This document shows positions 9,817-17,092 of a stretch of 40,185 bases of DNA, one piece after another. Where the stretch lies: assembly GCA_017303995.1 (NCBI GenBank), contig JAFLBE010000041.1, positions 1 to 40,185 of the forward strand, written 5' to 3'. The stretch's first letter is position 1, and every line of letters starts with the position of its first letter. The translations under genes and the position numbers were made by a program. Below the pieces are notes generated by a model. The model worked only from the letters and a program-made list of their open reading frames with translations, was not told the DNA's origin and searched no databases. This stretch comes from Bacteroidota bacterium. GTDB lineage: Bacteria > Bacteroidota > JABWAT01.

Positions 9817-10452
9817 TCAGGCTTTGGTTTCCTTTTTGCCTTTTGCAACCACTTCAGGTTCTGCAACACCGGCAGTGGCAGTTGCAGCATCATAATCTTC
9901 ACCACGTTTGCGGGTGATAGAAACGACAGGTGCAATTGCATCTTCAAGAATCTGGATTCCGTCAATAACGATGTCACTAACGTGAATGCTGTCACCCAGA
10001 TCAAGGTTGGTAATATCAACAGTGATATGATCAGGAAGGTGCTTTTGATCACAGCGAACTCTGAGGTGGTGAAGATTAATTTGAAGAAGACCACCATTTT
10101 TGGCAACGCCAACTGATGTACCGGTTGTGGTAACAGGAACTTCAACAGTGATTTTTTCATCGCCCGCAACTGCCTGAAGGTCAAAATGGATGCAACGATC
10201 GGTAACCGGGTCAAACTGTAATTCTTTTACCAAACCTTGTTTGGTTTCGCCATTACTCAGTTTGAGTTCAACCAGATGTGATTCGGTTGTGTAGATAAGG
10301 GGAATAAGTTCATTTTCCATTACTGAAAAATGGATATTTTCTTCACCATGGTGATAAATTACGGCAGGTACACGGCCTTCTTTGCGAATTGCCTTTGTAC
10401 CGGTTTTTTTGATCTCACTTCTGATGAGACCATTTAACTGAACGACTTCCAT
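9817..10452 (-). CDS. rplY: 50S ribosomal protein L25, long CTC/TL5 form
   Basis: Binds 5S rRNA in the large subunit. The 211 residues show an N-terminal L25 domain (about 1-95, with GTKAIRKEGRVPAVIYHHGE and HFDLQAV) and the beta-rich TL5/CTC domain (about 96-190, with NGGLLQINLHHLRVRC and LDLGDSIHVSDI). The C-terminal tail is rich in Ala, Glu and Lys. It sits between prs and pth, the arrangement seen in many bacteria, with 41 bases to prs and 3 to pth. Confidence 0.95.
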   Translation of the reverse strand: MEVVQLNGLIRSEIKKTGTKAIRKEGRVPAVIYHHGEENIHFSVMENELIPLIYTTESHLVELKLSNGETKQGLVKELQFDPVTDRCIHFDLQAVAGDEKITVEVPVTTTGTSVGVAKNGGLLQINLHHLRVRCDQKHLPDHITVDITNLDLGDSIHVSDIVIDGIQILEDAIAPVVSITRKRGEDYDAATATAGVAEPEVVAKGKKETKA

Positions 10453-10493
10453 ACTATTTTACTCCGTCACTAAACATTAATAATAAGCTGTTT

Positions 10494-11426
10494 TTATTCA
10501 AAAAGCGATGAAATTGATTCATCGGTATAAATTCTATGAATAGCTTCCGCAAAAACTTCAGAAACAGACATAACTGTGATTTTTTCACAGGGCTCTTTTA
10601 GAGGAATACTGTCTGTTATGTACAATCGAGAAAGTACTGAGTTTTCGATTTTTTCAATTGCATTTCCCGAAAGAACCGCATGCGCAACGGCGGCCTGAAC
10701 AGATAGAGCACCTTTTTCCATTAAGGCAGCAGCAGCATTGCAAAGAGAACCGGCTGTATCGACCAGATCATCAACCAGTAAAACATTTTTTCCTTCAGCG
10801 TCACCAATGATATTCATAACTTCAGCAACGTTTGCTCTGGGCCGGCGTTTATCTACAACAACAAGATCGGCTTCCAGTTTTTTTGCAAAAGATCTTGCCA
10901 GTTTGATTCCACCGACATCTGGGCTTGCAACAATCAGATTAGGAATCTTTTTCTGACGGAAGTACGGAATAAAAACTGCTGAGCTGTACAAGTGATCAAA
11001 CGGAATGTCAAAAAATCCCTGGATTTGTGCTGCATGCAGGTCCATGGTTACAATTCTGTCTGCACCGGCAGTAGTCAGAAGATTAGCCACAAGTTTTGCT
11101 GCAATCGAAATACGGGGTTGATCTTTTCTATCCTGACGGGCATATCCAAAATAAGGAATGACAGCTGATACCCGGTTTGCACTTGCTCTTTTTGCTGCAT
11201 CAAGCATGATGAGCAATTCCATGATATTGTCACCCGGCGGAAAGGTAGACTGGATGACATAAACATCACAACCCCTGATGGATTCAAGATACTGCCCTGA
11301 GATTTCGCCATCAGAAAAATTCTGAATAGCAGCGTTCCCCAGAGGTAAACCCAATTGTGCGGCCACGCTTTCTGCGAACTTACGGTTAGAACGTCCGCTG
11401 AAAATCTTAATCTTTTTTTGGTACAT
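10494..11426 (-). CDS. prs: Ribose-phosphate pyrophosphokinase (PRPP synthase)
   Basis: Makes PRPP from ribose 5-phosphate and ATP for nucleotide, His and Trp synthesis. The 310 residues are of class I length. Visible are the N-terminal KIFSGRSNRKFAESVA, the ATP-binding YFGYARQDRKD, the MDLHAAQIQGFFDIPFDHL segment with the conserved His, and the PRPP loop VDDLVDTAGSLCNAA (about 216-231). In the loop Ala and Ser replace the commoner Gly and Thr (DTAGS for DTGGT), a mild variant. It starts 42 bases after tRNA-Gln and may be cotranscribed with it. Confidence 0.97.
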   Translation of the reverse strand: MYQKKIKIFSGRSNRKFAESVAAQLGLPLGNAAIQNFSDGEISGQYLESIRGCDVYVIQSTFPPGDNIMELLIMLDAAKRASANRVSAVIPYFGYARQDRKDQPRISIAAKLVANLLTTAGADRIVTMDLHAAQIQGFFDIPFDHLYSSAVFIPYFRQKKIPNLIVASPDVGGIKLARSFAKKLEADLVVVDKRRPRANVAEVMNIIGDAEGKNVLLVDDLVDTAGSLCNAAAALMEKGALSVQAAVAHAVLSGNAIEKIENSVLSRLYITDSIPLKEPCEKITVMSVSEVFAEAIHRIYTDESISSLFE

Positions 11427-11468
11427 GTTGGTTAAGTTGTGGTTAACGCACGCCAGGAGTGTTGAATG

Positions 11469-11540
11469 CTGGGGCGGCAGGATTCGAACCTGCGAGTGTC
11501 GGCTCCAAAGGCCGATGCCTTACCGCTTGGCGACGCCCCA
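11469..11540 (-). tRNA. trnQ: tRNA-Gln (anticodon UUG)
   Basis: The minus strand folds into a full cloverleaf: acceptor TGGGGCG / CGCCCCA, D-arm GCC-AAGCGGTAA-GGC, anticodon arm TCGGC-CTTTGGA-GCCGA with anticodon TTG, T-arm GCAGG-TTCGAAT-CCTGC, and discriminator G at 11469. The CCA end is not encoded. A textbook promoter lies directly upstream. Confidence 0.96.
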
Positions 11541-11556
11541 GTAAATTTGAGAGCGA

Positions 11557-11587
11557 CAAAATTACAACTATCTGCTTACTATGTCAA
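11557..11587 (-). promoter_or_regulatory. Promoter of tRNA-Gln (TTGACA; TTG-N20-TAATTTTG)
   Basis: On the minus strand TTG (11585-11587, within TTGACA) is followed after exactly 20 bases by TAATTTTG (11557-11564), about 16 bp before the tRNA 5' end. This matches both the sigma70 spacing (TTGACA-N17-TAATTT) and the Bacteroidota TAnnTTTG form. Confidence 0.75.
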
Positions 11588-11646
11588 GAATCAGATGATT
11601 TTTTTGGAATAAGTTGAGAAGGGGATTGAAGGAACAGGTCGAGATG

Positions 11647-11682
11647 GAAAAAAACGGCCGATTCAGGAAACCAGAACCGGCC
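11647..11682 (-). terminator. Terminator of the histone-like gene
   Basis: A 12-bp stem with two mismatches (left arm starts GGCCG, right arm ends CGGCC, loop AAA) followed on the minus strand by G and a run of T7. It lies 15 bases past the stop codon of the gene at 11698. Confidence 0.8.
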
Positions 11683-11697
11683 TAAAATTCAAGAAAA

Positions 11698-11916
11698 TTA
11701 TTTTTTCTTGGCTTTTACTGCTGCTGCTTTGGTTGCTTCAGCATTTTTTAAATCCTGAACTTCTTTACGGATATCCTGAGAAAGAGTTTTCAGGTCAGCC
11801 ATAGATTTCCGTACACGGGTGCCGGCAGCCTTGTTTCCTTTTTCATAGAATGCAACAAAGTCTTTTTGAGCGCTTTCTAACAAAGCGTGGACATCTGCAT
11901 AACGATTTTTAGCCAT
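11698..11916 (-). CDS. Histone H1-like (Hc1-type) DNA-binding protein
   Basis: Small basic protein of 72 residues. It resembles the short Hc1/histone-H1-like proteins of Bacteroidota and Chlorobi, with the hallmark stretch DFVAFYEKGNKAAGTRVRKS (about 19-38) and a helical SMADLKTLSQDIRKEVQDLK; the tail TKAAAVKAKKK is Lys/Ala rich like H1 tails. It probably binds DNA non-specifically and compacts the nucleoid. The gene stands alone, with its own TTGACA-N17-TAATAT promoter, an AGGAG 9 bases before the ATG and a terminator, as expected for an abundant protein. Confidence 0.85.
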   Translation of the reverse strand: MAKNRYADVHALLESAQKDFVAFYEKGNKAAGTRVRKSMADLKTLSQDIRKEVQDLKNAEATKAAAVKAKKK

Positions 11917-11977
11917 TTGGTTTATCTCCTAGTTGTGTCAAGTGTATCTTTTCGTTGTTGATTTCTAACGAAGGTGC

Positions 11978-12006
11978 ATATTACGAAGATTCATTTTTCA
12001 TGTCAA
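11978..12006 (-). promoter_or_regulatory. sigma70-type promoter of the histone-like gene
   Basis: Minus strand TTGACA (12001-12006), 17-base spacer, TAATAT (11978-11983), about 62 bases before the ATG at 11916. This is close to the general bacterial consensus and lacks the TTTG end of the -7 box seen at the other promoters in this window. A separate 8-bp inverted repeat (ATTTTACC / GGTAAAAT) lies upstream at 12031-12063. Confidence 0.6.
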
Positions 12007-12072
12007 GTCTTCCCGACATCAAAAAGCCTTATTTTACCCTTTTAGACTCGTTTTTGGTAAAATACCTGAATT

Positions 12073-12744
12073 TTATTTTTCGATGGTAAGGAATCTGTCT
12101 TTTTTTTGACCAAATTCTCTGATCCCGGCACAATTTGTAAACTGTAAAGGAAATGAGCCATTCCATTCATTTATCCAGGAATAGGTGTCGTTCACTGATT
12201 TTTCTGAATCGACCCAAATTTTCAATTCTTCAAAGGATGATACTCCATCTGGTGGGAGGGTTTCGTCGAGATAAAAAGCAGAAGCGCCTTCCAATTCTAG
12301 CTTTTCAACGAGGCATACCGGGCTTATTATTCGGGCACTTCCATCCAAATCAGCAGTTGCCAGCAAGACCAGGTTTGAAATTTCACCTGACAATGAATTT
12401 AATGTTTGGCTATTTACAGCGATTGTGCCGTTTCTCAAAGAAACAATTTTTCGCTGATGGCCTGAAAATGAAATCGCAGGTGCCATGCCTTCCGCAAGGA
12501 AGTTGACCATTGGTTTTAAAATTGAACTGGTGAGAGTCGAAATTAATTTCTGACTGATGGGTTCAGGCAGATCAGGAGCCGGTTGAAATAAGAGTGCAGA
12601 ATTGATCTCCATTTGTAGGGCAGCAAATCTTCTTCCGTCAGGAATGAGAATAAAAACCTCTCCGGATGCTTTTATGCACCTTCCTAAATTTTCAAGAAGG
12701 CGTGTATCTGAGAGGTAAAAATCACTAAGGTAAAGTACGTTCAA
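12073..12744 (-). CDS. Protein of unknown function, faint amino-acid-kinase resemblance
   Basis: The 223 residues have no family I recognise with confidence. The segment APAISFSGHQRKIVS (about 97-111) resembles the AISLTGWQAGI region of aspartokinases, and the preceding helix and N-terminal VFILIPDGRRFAALQ could fit that fold, but the ATP-binding glycines and catalytic Lys are not visible, so any kinase activity is doubtful. There is no signal peptide. It starts with TTG at 12744, overlapping the TGA of the upstream gene (TTGA), so it is translated by coupling with the secreted beta-rich protein at 12741-13502. Confidence 0.55.
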   Translation of the reverse strand: MNVLYLSDFYLSDTRLLENLGRCIKASGEVFILIPDGRRFAALQMEINSALLFQPAPDLPEPISQKLISTLTSSILKPMVNFLAEGMAPAISFSGHQRKIVSLRNGTIAVNSQTLNSLSGEISNLVLLATADLDGSARIISPVCLVEKLELEGASAFYLDETLPPDGVSSFEELKIWVDSEKSVNDTYSWINEWNGSFPLQFTNCAGIREFGQKKDRFLTIEK

Positions 12745-13502
12745 TTTGCTCTCTTTCTAATTTCAAAATCAGGCACGAAAAACCCAAGCATTACACCAAG
12801 ACTCCCGGATGTCACTTTTTCAGCAGTTCTGATCTGTCGAAAAACAAAACTACAATTCACATAATTCCCCAGGTAAATGCTGTAACCGGCAGTTCCTTCT
12901 AGAAAAAGCTGTTTTTTTGAGGTCATTGCACCAACTTCCAGGAAAAAACTGCTCAAATAAGAGGTTCGTGGGTAGGTTCTGAAATAAAAATCGAGTCCGG
13001 TGGCAAGATTTCCTGAAAAGGTGACGTTTTGATTTCCCGTAATAATCCCCCCATTCAACCTGCTTCCATAAAAAGAGCGCCCTGAAGGACTTCTTAAATG
13101 ATAACCAAACCCAAGCGATAACAAAGTGATTTTGGAAAGCGATTTATTTTCGCTGTCAAGGCTATATTCATCAAAAAGAAACCTTGCAGAGGCCGTTGAA
13201 TCAGACTGTTCAAGTTCAAACCTTTTTCCGATGATCTGCGAGGGTTGGTTACTGAAAAAAGATTGACCCACTCTGACTCCACCGGTAAAAGAAAGGAATC
13301 CTTTCAGGGTGATTTCAGATTGGATGTCACGTTTTTCAAATTCCTGTTTTGCCAATGCACTATCAAGATAATCGGGCGGAAGTTCAATCAGGAACCGGGT
13401 TTTGGTTGATTTGACTTCCTGGGCAAAGGAGACAGATATGCTCACAAAACCAAATTGACTTAGAAAAAGTATAAATAAAAAAGTTAAATTGCTGATTTTC
13501 AT
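12741..13502 (-). CDS. Exported beta-barrel-like protein, function unknown
   Basis: 253 residues with a clear signal peptide (hydrophobic core LTFLFILFLSQFGFVSISV, cleavage likely after SFA near residue 27). The mature part is rich in alternating aromatic and small residues (FLSFTGGVRVGQSFF, LLSLGFGYHLRS, GNLATGLDFYFRTYP, LFLEGTAGYSIYLGNY, SGSLGVMLGFFVPDF), the pattern of outer-membrane beta strands. It may be a small porin-like or OmpA-type barrel in the outer membrane. The final strand is not followed by a terminal Phe as in classic porins. Its stop overlaps the TTG start of the gene at 12073-12744, so the two are one unit. Confidence 0.65.
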   Translation of the reverse strand: MKISNLTFLFILFLSQFGFVSISVSFAQEVKSTKTRFLIELPPDYLDSALAKQEFEKRDIQSEITLKGFLSFTGGVRVGQSFFSNQPSQIIGKRFELEQSDSTASARFLFDEYSLDSENKSLSKITLLSLGFGYHLRSPSGRSFYGSRLNGGIITGNQNVTFSGNLATGLDFYFRTYPRTSYLSSFFLEVGAMTSKKQLFLEGTAGYSIYLGNYVNCSFVFRQIRTAEKVTSGSLGVMLGFFVPDFEIRKRAN

Positions 13503-13612
13503 AGCCGTTAAAGTACATTTTTTTTTAGAATGATGCGAAATCCGTGATTTTTAAATGTTACACAATCTTGAAAGTTGGAAACAAATGGCAATAAAAATGA
13601 CAAAAAAATGAC

Positions 13613-13650
13613 TTGGCTTTGGTAAAAAATAAAAATAAACTTTATCTTTA
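13613..13650 (+). promoter_or_regulatory. Possible promoter of the first T9SS gene
   Basis: Two overlapping readings are possible: TTGGCT (13613)-N17-TAAACT, or TTTG (13618)-N21-TATCTTTA (13643-13650). Either would give a leader of about 75-90 bases before the ATG at 13732. The region 13503-13731 otherwise holds only the divergent upstream regions of the two flanking genes. Confidence 0.35.
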
Positions 13651-13731
13651 ATTGACTCTTTTTCTTAACCATTCAATTTGGCAAGACCAAAACAAAAGAG
13701 TTTTCATTTAAATAATTTAAGGAAAAAACGA

Positions 13732-15012
13732 ATGAAAAAAATGATAATACTGTTTTTTTTGTCACTGGTGCCTGTTCTTGGGTTTTCACAGGCGGTTTAT
13801 CCCGGAAATGGAAATTCTGGTTTTGGGGGAGTGCTTGGAACCGGGAATTTTTCAATTAATGACAACGGGACAACCGTAACGATTACCTTTACAAAGGGAA
13901 GTGGCGGGTTTAATGATGCAATTGTTGTTTACATTGATAGCGATGGGTCAAGAAACTTTCCATTTACTGTTACCTTTACTGATGAAGGGGATAATCTGAG
14001 AAAAGCTATTTCAGGAAGAAGTTCCGGTAGCAATACCGTATTGTTATTCCCAGGTAGTTTTGAAGCAGATTATGCGCTTGCTTTTGCACCCGCAGAGTCT
14101 TTTGGTGGTTTATGGCAACTTGAAACTGGAAGTCACACCTTTATTTCCAGTGCTAACTTATCATCATTCTCCACAACCGATCCTGTATATACGGTCTCTT
14201 TTACCTGGGCAAGCATCGGGTTAACAGGGGGTCCTGGTGATAATTTTGATTTTCTGGTCACCTATCTCTCCACAACTGCGTTCCGTGCGAATGAAACTAT
14301 TGGTGAAGGTCTTGAGGGGGGTAACCCAGGCTTTGGAGCCGCTGCATTTACCGGGTTCCGCTCTTATTATCAGGGTGGATATGACACACCCCTCCCAGTT
14401 GAATTACTTTCCTGGTCAGCAACGCCAGCTGATAATAAAGTCATTTTGAACTGGGAAACGGCTTCAGAGTTGAATCATGCCGGATTTGAAATCCTTCGTT
14501 CAACAACAAAAGACGGAAAATTTCAGTCAATATTGAACTATAAAGACAATGATGCCTATGGCTATAAAGGTCAGCAAGGCGGTAAATATTCGTTTGTTGA
14601 TGACCGCAAAGTATACAACGGACTTACCTATTTTTATAAATTGGTTGATATAGCTGTTGATGGCAAACGCACCGAGCATACCACCATTTCTGCAATTCCA
14701 ACAGATGGCAAGCCTGTTCAGCCTGGTTTTGAATCTCCGGCTGAGTTTGCAATCAAGGGTTTATATCCGAATCCATTCAATCCGAGTGGAAACCTGGAAT
14801 TTTCGCTTCCTAAAAAAGGATTTGTATCAGTTGAACTCTATAATGTGATTGGTCAAAAAGTGGCAATTGCATTTCAGGGAACTCTGGAAGGTGGAAAAAA
14901 CCATACGAACCGGATCGAAATTTCGGGAAATGGTCTTCCTTCTGGTGTTTATCTGGCTGTTGTCAATTACTCAGGTCAGCGCCTGACCAGTAAGTTTACT
15001 CTTCTGAAATAA
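13732..15012 (+). CDS. Secreted protein with T9SS C-terminal sorting module (twin 1)
   Basis: Starts at MKKMIILFFLSLVPVLGFSQ, a clear signal peptide, preceded by AAGGAA; an in-frame TTG at 13678 would add 18 unlikely residues. The 426 residues contain an N-terminal beta-rich domain (about 21-210: YPGNGNSGFGG, NGTTVTITFTKGSGGFNDAI, YIDSDG) resembling carbohydrate- or DOMON-type modules, a fibronectin-III-like linker (LPVELLSWSATPADNKVILN, WETASELNHAGFEILRS) and a C-terminal sorting domain with LYPNPFNPSGNLEFSLPKKG and LPSGVYLAVVNYSGQ, ending KFTLLK. Proteins with this tail cross the outer membrane by type IX secretion and are usually attached to the surface. Its last 216 residues are identical to those of the next gene. 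Confidence 0.88.
   Translation: MKKMIILFFLSLVPVLGFSQAVYPGNGNSGFGGVLGTGNFSINDNGTTVTITFTKGSGGFNDAIVVYIDSDGSRNFPFTVTFTDEGDNLRKAISGRSSGSNTVLLFPGSFEADYALAFAPAESFGGLWQLETGSHTFISSANLSSFSTTDPVYTVSFTWASIGLTGGPGDNFDFLVTYLSTTAFRANETIGEGLEGGNPGFGAAAFTGFRSYYQGGYDTPLPVELLSWSATPADNKVILNWETASELNHAGFEILRSTTKDGKFQSILNYKDNDAYGYKGQQGGKYSFVDDRKVYNGLTYFYKLVDIAVDGKRTEHTTISAIPTDGKPVQPGFESPAEFAIKGLYPNPFNPSGNLEFSLPKKGFVSVELYNVIGQKVAIAFQGTLEGGKNHTNRIEISGNGLPSGVYLAVVNYSGQRLTSKFTLLK
14362..15012 (+). repeat. Shared 3' module, copy 1 (651 bp)
   Basis: Aligns without gaps to 15988-16638. I count seven substitutions in 651 bp, all at third codon positions and all synonymous. Similarity stops at the stop codon and drops sharply upstream of RSYYQGG. 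Confidence 0.95.
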
Positions 15013-15033
15013 TCATTAACTCAGTTTACTTTT

Positions 15034-15073
15034 AAATCCGTTTTGCAATCTTGCAAAGCGGATTTTTTGTTTT
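15034..15073 (+). terminator. Terminator of T9SS twin 1
   Basis: Stem AAATCCGTTTTGCAA / TTGCAAAGCGGATTT (15 bp with one G-T pair and a minimal loop) followed by TTTGTTTTT on the plus strand, 21 bases after the stop. The rest of the 15013-15339 gap holds the next promoter; nothing else is seen. Confidence 0.88.
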
Positions 15074-15219
15074 TACCTGCCTTCAACCCGCATAACTCTC
15101 CAGAAACAGAAATTCCCTAAGTCTATTATTTATCAAGCCAGTTCGATTGTTTATCTTAATATAAGTAATAAAAATTGTTAATTATGCTAAGTTTTCTTCC
15201 AAATAATCAGGTAGCAAAA

Positions 15220-15250
15220 TTGGAATTGGTTACGACGCGAATTATTTTAG
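15220..15250 (+). promoter_or_regulatory. Probable promoter of T9SS twin 2
   Basis: TTG (15220-15222), 20 bases, then TATTTTAG (15243-15250). This keeps the spacing of the tRNA promoters and matches six of eight positions of TAnnTTTG. Predicted leader of about 80 bases. Confidence 0.45.
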
Positions 15251-15339
15251 AATCGATCCAGTCTCTTTATAAGGGATATAAGAATTCTGGTGTTTTTTAG
15301 TTTTTTACTAAACAAATCACAACGTAAGGAATTCTATCC

Positions 15340-16638
15340 ATGATTAAAATGATATTCGCACTATTTCTACTCAGCCTTCCTTTTACAGGAATGTCGCAGG
15401 CAATTTATAACGGGAACGGGAATACTGGCGCTGGTGGCGGGGGTACACTTGGAACCGGAAGTCTTTCCATCGCTGACGATGGAACCACGGTTACTATATC
15501 ATTTACCCGGGGTCCTGTTGCCTTTTATGATGCAGTTGTTATTTACATTGATAGTGACAACAGCGGAGATTTTGCAAACACAAGTTCTTTTACTGATGAA
15601 ACCAGCGGCGTGCGACGGGCTGCTTCAGGGTTATTAACCCCAAATCAAGCCCTGGTTAATTTTTCGCCCGGCTTTCTTGCAGACTATGCTGTTTCCTTTT
15701 CTGCAGTTGAAGGTTTAGGTCAGGTTTACCAGTTAATAGCAGGACCCTCAAGTCACGTTCTTGCGGTTGGTGCCAACCTTTCAACGACTGATCCTTTTGA
15801 ACCAGTCTTTACCGTTTATTTTCCATGGACTGCAATTGGTCTCACCGGAGCAGAAGGTGAAAACTTCAGATTTGTTGTTACCTTAATTGACCCGCTTACA
15901 GGCTATCGCTATGACGAAGCAATTGGTGATGGAATAAGCAGTGGAAATCCCGAGATCCCTTCAAGCGTTACTTATACCGGTGGTCGTTCTTATTATCAGG
16001 GTGGATATGACACACCCCTCCCAGTTGAATTACTTTCCTGGTCAGCAACGCCAGCTGATAACAAAGTTATTTTGAACTGGGAAACGGCTTCAGAGTTGAA
16101 TCATGCCGGATTTGAAATCCTTCGTTCAACAACAAAAGACGGAAAATTTCAGTCAATATTGAACTATAAAGACAATGATGCCTATGGCTATAAAGGTCAG
16201 CAAGGCGGTAAATATTCGTTTGTTGATGACCGCAAAGTATACAACGGACTTACCTATTTTTATAAATTGGTTGATATAGCTGTTGATGGCAAACGCACCG
16301 AGCATACCACCATTTCTGCTATTCCTACAGATGGCAAGCCTGTTCAGCCTGGTTTTGAATCTCCGGCTGAGTTTGCAATCAAGGGTTTATATCCGAATCC
16401 ATTCAATCCGAGTGGAAACCTGGAATTTTCGCTTCCGAAAAAAGGATTTGTATCAGTTGAACTCTATAATGTGATTGGTCAAAAAGTGGCAATTGCATTT
16501 CAGGGAACTCTGGAAGGTGGAAAAAACCATACGAACCGGATCGAAATTTCAGGAAATGGTCTTCCTTCTGGTGTTTATCTGGCTGTTGTCAATTACTCAG
16601 GTCAGCGCCTGACCAGTAAGTTTACCCTTCTGAAATAA
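15340..16638 (+). CDS. Secreted protein with T9SS C-terminal sorting module (twin 2)
   Basis: 432 residues starting MIKMIFALFLLSLPFTGMSQ, a signal peptide of the same length and style as twin 1; TAAGGAA stands before the ATG. The N-terminal domain (about 21-215: YNGNGNTGAGG, DGTTVTISFTRG, VVIYIDSDNSG) is clearly homologous to that of twin 1 but only roughly half identical. From RSYYQGGYDTPLPVELLSW to the end the protein is identical to twin 1, including the FN3-like linker and the YPNPFNPS sorting domain. The pair is likely exposed on the cell surface or released. The binding target of the variable domain is unknown. Confidence 0.88.
   Translation: MIKMIFALFLLSLPFTGMSQAIYNGNGNTGAGGGGTLGTGSLSIADDGTTVTISFTRGPVAFYDAVVIYIDSDNSGDFANTSSFTDETSGVRRAASGLLTPNQALVNFSPGFLADYAVSFSAVEGLGQVYQLIAGPSSHVLAVGANLSTTDPFEPVFTVYFPWTAIGLTGAEGENFRFVVTLIDPLTGYRYDEAIGDGISSGNPEIPSSVTYTGGRSYYQGGYDTPLPVELLSWSATPADNKVILNWETASELNHAGFEILRSTTKDGKFQSILNYKDNDAYGYKGQQGGKYSFVDDRKVYNGLTYFYKLVDIAVDGKRTEHTTISAIPTDGKPVQPGFESPAEFAIKGLYPNPFNPSGNLEFSLPKKGFVSVELYNVIGQKVAIAFQGTLEGGKNHTNRIEISGNGLPSGVYLAVVNYSGQRLTSKFTLLK
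15988..16638 (+). repeat. Shared 3' module, copy 2 (651 bp)
   Basis: Second copy of the 651-bp block at 14362-15012, in direct orientation at a fixed offset of 1626 bp. Seven silent differences, no insertions or deletions. Confidence 0.95.
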
Positions 16639-16661
16639 ACTGAATAAACCCGCATTTTTTT

Positions 16662-16691
16662 CAGTCGCAGGGGAGTGTTCTTCTGCGACTG
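16662..16691 (+). repeat. Inverted repeat after T9SS twin 2
   Basis: CAGTCGCAG / CTGCGACTG, a perfect 9-bp stem with a 12-nt loop, 23 bases after the stop. The T-run lies before the stem, not after it, so it is not a classic intrinsic terminator, though it may protect or end the mRNA. Confidence 0.6.
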
Positions 16692-16842
16692 ATGAATTAA
16701 ACCTGCCAACCCCTGAATCTCTTAAATTTATTAAGTCTAAATGAATCAAAACTTTAGAAAAATAAAATAAAAGTTGTGACCTGTGGCAACATTTCCAAGT
16801 CTTATTGGCTGTAAATTTGTATCACTTTTAACGGCAGCCCTT

Positions 16843-16986
16843 ATGATAAAAAAACTTATTTCTCCGACCTTTATTTCTATCCTTCTGGTAATTGGAATTC
16901 TTTTGATTGCCTTACTCATCAGTTCATATAATAATGAACAACTTCCCTCCAAACGAAGCACAGTAAACATTTCTGCATCCTTCTGA
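16843..16986 (+). CDS. Possible small single-pass membrane protein
   Basis: An ATG-initiated frame of 47 residues (MIKKLISPTFISILLVIGIL then LIALLISSYNNEQ) with one strong hydrophobic helix after a basic start and a polar tail. A longer GTG-started version from 16783 is possible. There is no good Shine-Dalgarno and no recognised family, and an AT-rich region can give hydrophobic frames by chance. It is the only candidate gene in the gap 16639-17092. Confidence 0.25.
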   Translation: MIKKLISPTFISILLVIGILLIALLISSYNNEQLPSKRSTVNISASF

Positions 16987-17092
16987 GCCTTCTTTCGTTT
17001 CTAACCCGATTATAATTTATTTAAGATAAAAATATCTGTTTCTTTGTACTGTATTCTCTTTGCGTTTTGAAAATTAACCCACAGGGTGAAAA

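Noticed and set aside
9735-10214. 159-residue minus-strand frame inside rplY and pth
   Set aside because: Same strand but different frame as two firmly identified housekeeping genes.
13678-13731. Longer TTG-started N-terminus for T9SS twin 1
   Set aside because: The added residues (ARPKQKSFHLNN...) precede a complete signal peptide, and a ribosome binding site fits the ATG at 13732.
16662-16691. Intrinsic terminator after T9SS twin 2
   Set aside because: The T-run is upstream of the stem on the plus strand; no U-tract follows it.
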